DNA of 64,000 bases from Xylanimonas cellulosilytica DSM 15894 (GTDB lineage: Bacteria; Actinomycetota; Actinomycetes; Actinomycetales; Cellulomonadaceae). Below the pieces are notes generated by a model that was not told where the DNA came from, did not search any database, and saw only the letters and a list, made by a program, of their open reading frames with translations. The translations under genes were made by a program, and so were the position numbers. Each line of letters opens with the position of its first letter. Within the stretch, counting starts at the first letter, position 1. The DNA lies in NCBI RefSeq assembly GCF_000024965.1, contig NC_013530.1, forward strand, positions 1,488,001 to 1,552,000. Direction: 5' to 3'. Shown piece after piece: positions 62,089 through 64,000 of the stretch.

Positions 62089-63273
62089 GTGGACCTCAAC
62101 CCAGGCCAGATCGCCCTGACAATCGTTCTTGTCGTCCTGCTGATCTTCATCGTCACCGCGCTGGTGAAGGCCGTGCGGATCGTGCCGCAGGCCGTCGCGC
62201 TGATCGTGGAGCGGCTGGGCCGGTATCACAAGACGCTCGAACCGGGCCTGCACATCCTGGTCCCGTTCATCGACAAGGTGCGTGCCGGCGTCGACCTGCG
62301 CGAGCAGGTCGTCTCGTTCCCGCCCCAGCCGGTCATCACCTCCGACAACCTGGTCGTGTCGATCGACACTGTCATCTACTTCTCGGTGACCAACCCCAAG
62401 TCGGCGGTCTACGAGATCGCGAACTACATCACCGGTATCGAACAGCTCACGGTCACCACGCTGCGTAACGTCGTCGGCTCGATGGACCTGGAGCAGACGC
62501 TCACCTCGCGTGACCAGATCAACGGTCAGCTGCGCGGCGTGCTCGACGAGGCGACCGGCAAGTGGGGCGTGCGCGTCAACCGTGTCGAGCTCAAGTCGAT
62601 CGACCCGCCCGCCTCGGTGCAGGGCTCGATGGAGCAGCAGATGCGTGCCGAGCGTGACCGCCGTGCCGCGATCCTGACGGCCGAGGGCGTCAAGCAGTCG
62701 CAGATCCTCACGGCCGAGGGCCAGAAGCAGTCCGAGATCCTCAAGGCCGAGGGTGACGCCCAGGCGCGCGTCCTGCGGGCCGAGGGTGAGGCCCGCGCCA
62801 TCCTCCAGGTGTTCGACGCCATCCACACGGGCGACGCCGACCCCAAGCTGCTGGCCTACCAGTACCTGCAGATGCTGCCGCAGATCGCCAACGGCACGGC
62901 CTCGAAGCTGTGGGTCGTGCCCACGGAGTTCACCGCCGCGCTCGGCTCGATCTCCAAGGGCTTCGGCGGTTCCGGCATCCCCGGGGTCCCCGCCGGAGCA
63001 CCGCCCGAGGCCTCGGCGGAGGAGTCGGCCGCGACCAAGGCGCTGCGTCGCGAGCGCATGAAGGACCTCGGCGGCCAGGCGCTGGCCGACGCCGCGGAGG
63101 CGCTGCGTGAGGCGCAGCGCCAGTCCGAGGCGGCCGCCGCGGACGCGACGGCGTCGGGCACGCGCTCCGGCCTGCCGTTCGACCCGTCGCACGAGGCCGG
63201 GCAGCAGCCCGGCGAGCCGTACGTGCCGCCGTTCGACCCGGGCGCAGAGCCGGGGATCGACCCGGAGCGCTGA
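62089..63273 (+). CDS. SPFH/Band 7 (stomatin-like) protein
   Basis: A 394-residue protein: N-terminal helix (about 8-28), SPFH domain (RIVPQAVALIVERLGRYHKTLEPGLHILVPFIDKV, VVSFPPQPVITSDNLVVSIDTVIYFSVTNP) and a coiled coil with repeated ILTAEG/ILKAEG units (about 185-245). Such proteins oligomerise on membranes and often hold protease or quality-control complexes with NfeD. The C-terminal 80 residues are low-complexity. AAGGGA precedes GTG 62089. Confidence 0.93.
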   Translation: MDLNPGQIALTIVLVVLLIFIVTALVKAVRIVPQAVALIVERLGRYHKTLEPGLHILVPFIDKVRAGVDLREQVVSFPPQPVITSDNLVVSIDTVIYFSVTNPKSAVYEIANYITGIEQLTVTTLRNVVGSMDLEQTLTSRDQINGQLRGVLDEATGKWGVRVNRVELKSIDPPASVQGSMEQQMRAERDRRAAILTAEGVKQSQILTAEGQKQSEILKAEGDAQARVLRAEGEARAILQVFDAIHTGDADPKLLAYQYLQMLPQIANGTASKLWVVPTEFTAALGSISKGFGGSGIPGVPAGAPPEASAEESAATKALRRERMKDLGGQALADAAEALREAQRQSEAAAADATASGTRSGLPFDPSHEAGQQPGEPYVPPFDPGAEPGIDPER

Positions 63274-63283
63274 CACTCAGCCA

Positions 63284-63309
63284 CCGGTGGTTGAGCCTGT
63301 CGAAACCAC
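63284..63309. repeat. Fourth copy of the dispersed palindromic repeat
   Basis: CCGGTGGTTGAGCCTGTCGA plus AACCAC matches the inverted copy at 46598-46623 exactly. It lies right after the SPFH stop and before a strong hairpin. Confidence 0.75.
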
Positions 63310-63348
63310 CACGGGGCGGCGGGGAGAACTTCTCCCCGCCGCCCCGTG
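63310..63348. terminator. 19-bp GC hairpin, terminator after SPFH gene
   Basis: CACGGGGCGGCGGGGAGAA and TTCTCCCCGCCGCCCCGTG form 19 perfect pairs around a single C; the real loop is a few bases. It lies 37 bp beyond the SPFH stop, ending the nfeD-SPFH operon. Confidence 0.75.
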
Positions 63349-63376
63349 TCGTTGAGCGAGGCAACCAGATGTTGCG

Positions 63377-63392
63377 GAGTGAGTGCTCACTC
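63377..63392. promoter_or_regulatory. Operator-like palindrome within TetR gene promoter
   Basis: GAGTGAG and CTCACTC surround TG. The palindrome lies between TTGCGG (63372-63377) and TAGGCT (63396-63401), 18 bp apart, and TAGGCT is 6 nt before GTG 63408. This fits a leaderless autorepressed TetR promoter. Confidence 0.6.
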
Positions 63393-63407
63393 ACTTAGGC
63401 TCCCCGG

Positions 63408-64000
63408 GTGACCACCGCCCCGGACGAGACCCGACGCCGCGCCGCGCCGCTGGCTCCCGACGAGCGCCGCGCCGCCATCCTGGACGCCGTGCTGCCCCTG
63501 GTCGCCGAGCGCGGCCACGACGTCACCACCAGGGAGCTCGCCGCCGCCGCAGGCGTCGCGGAGGGAACGCTCTTCCGGGTGTTCCCCGACAAGAACGCCC
63601 TCATCGGCGAGGTCGCGTTCGAAGGGCTGCGCCGCGCCTCGCGCCCGGCCGCCACCCGCGACTCGTTGGCCGCCGTCGACCGCACGCTCCCGCTGGTCCA
63701 GCGGGTCGCGGCGCTCGTCGAGCTGGGGCGCTCGTGGTCGGGCGAGGCGACGCGGTGGATGTACGTCCTGCGCGCCCTGCACGCCCGCGCCGCCGTGCCG
63801 GCCGACGCCGACCACGCGCGCATGGCCGAGCAGCGCGACGCCCTGCTCGCGGAGCGCGAGCTGCAGCGCGCCGTGATCGTCGAGGGCGTGCGCACGGTGC
63901 TCGAGCCCGACGCCCACCGGCTCCGGGTGCCGCTCGACGTCGCCGTGGCGATGATCGATGCCGCCGTCGCCGGCCAGCACTCCCGCGACCGCCTGCTCCC
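63408..64000 (+). CDS. TetR family regulator (3' end beyond window)
   Basis: The frame runs from GTG 63408 to the window edge without a stop; 197 codons are visible. The N-terminal helix-turn-helix is clear: RRAAILDAVLPLVAERGHDVTTRELAAAAGVAEGTLFRVFPDKNALIGEV. A helical ligand domain follows. No Shine-Dalgarno; promoter and palindrome described just upstream suggest leaderless autoregulation. The target may be the next gene, outside the window (multidrug exporters often follow such regulators). Confidence 0.87.
   Translation, partial: MTTAPDETRRRAAPLAPDERRAAILDAVLPLVAERGHDVTTRELAAAAGVAEGTLFRVFPDKNALIGEVAFEGLRRASRPAATRDSLAAVDRTLPLVQRVAALVELGRSWSGEATRWMYVLRALHARAAVPADADHARMAEQRDALLAERELQRAVIVEGVRTVLEPDAHRLRVPLDVAVAMIDAAVAGQHSRDRLL

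Overview
The window is GC-rich actinobacterial chromosome, with dense coding, many ATGA/GTGA stop-start overlaps and many GTG starts. An InhA-like enoyl reductase behind fabG, glgC divergent from an actinobacterial-type glgA, an IdeR/DtxR-type iron box, ANTAR proteins, PadR with a permease-prefix protein and a GPGG small membrane protein together suggest a member of the Cellulomonadaceae/Promicromonosporaceae or a close relative. That placement is inference. I see no rRNA, tRNA, CRISPR array, intact insertion sequence or prophage.

Layout. 1-3.7 kb: a truncated membrane protein, an AbiE-like type IV toxin-antitoxin pair (reverse strand) and an unrecognised gene. 4.0-9.3 kb: a reverse-strand carbohydrate ABC importer operon (two permeases, binding protein, Gfo/Idh oxidoreductase and a degenerate partner) behind a promoter carrying a LacI-type operator. 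10.3-22.1 kb: the most unusual region. A five-gene reverse-strand operon encodes a three-helix membrane protein, a secreted and membrane-anchored VWA protein, a 1118-residue tubulin/FtsZ-like GTPase, a 1027-residue coiled-coil membrane protein and a membrane-anchored HNH nuclease. A decayed copy of one gene lies at one end of this block and its intact paralogue at the other.

22.1-31.4 kb: two divergent TetR/alpha-beta-hydrolase pairs with palindromic operators (one hydrolase has lost its catalytic residues), a VOC protein, an AI-2E family exporter, a sulfite-oxidase-like molybdoenzyme, a NUDIX-truncated globin fusion, a DUF1540 protein and a GNAT acetyltransferase. 30.6-35.4 kb: a siderophore utilisation locus (siderophore-interacting reductase divergent from a binding protein, two permeases and an ATPase) around an iron box. 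35.4-45.4 kb: DsbA-like protein, bifunctional penicillin-binding protein, RibD-like reductase, two PAS-ANTAR regulators around a short-chain dehydrogenase, small membrane proteins, an FHA protein and a PadR/permease-prefix pair.

45.4-64 kb is mostly housekeeping: HTH_42 protein, ABC-F ATPase, neutral zinc peptidase, SURF1, DUF3099, fabG-fabI-sixA, serB, glgC/glgA, a VanY-VanZ pair divergent from an OmpR-type two-component system, an ABC ATPase, NfeD-SPFH membrane proteins and a TetR gene cut by the window end. Several genes without a Shine-Dalgarno have a TAnnnT -10 box 6-8 nt before the start codon, consistent with leaderless transcription.

The best candidate for an undescribed system is the 10.6-21.1 kb tubulin-like operon. 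Three of its membrane proteins carry the same short motif (PPDYFG or a close variant) on the side predicted to face the cytoplasm, as if they shared one docking partner such as the tubulin-like GTPase.
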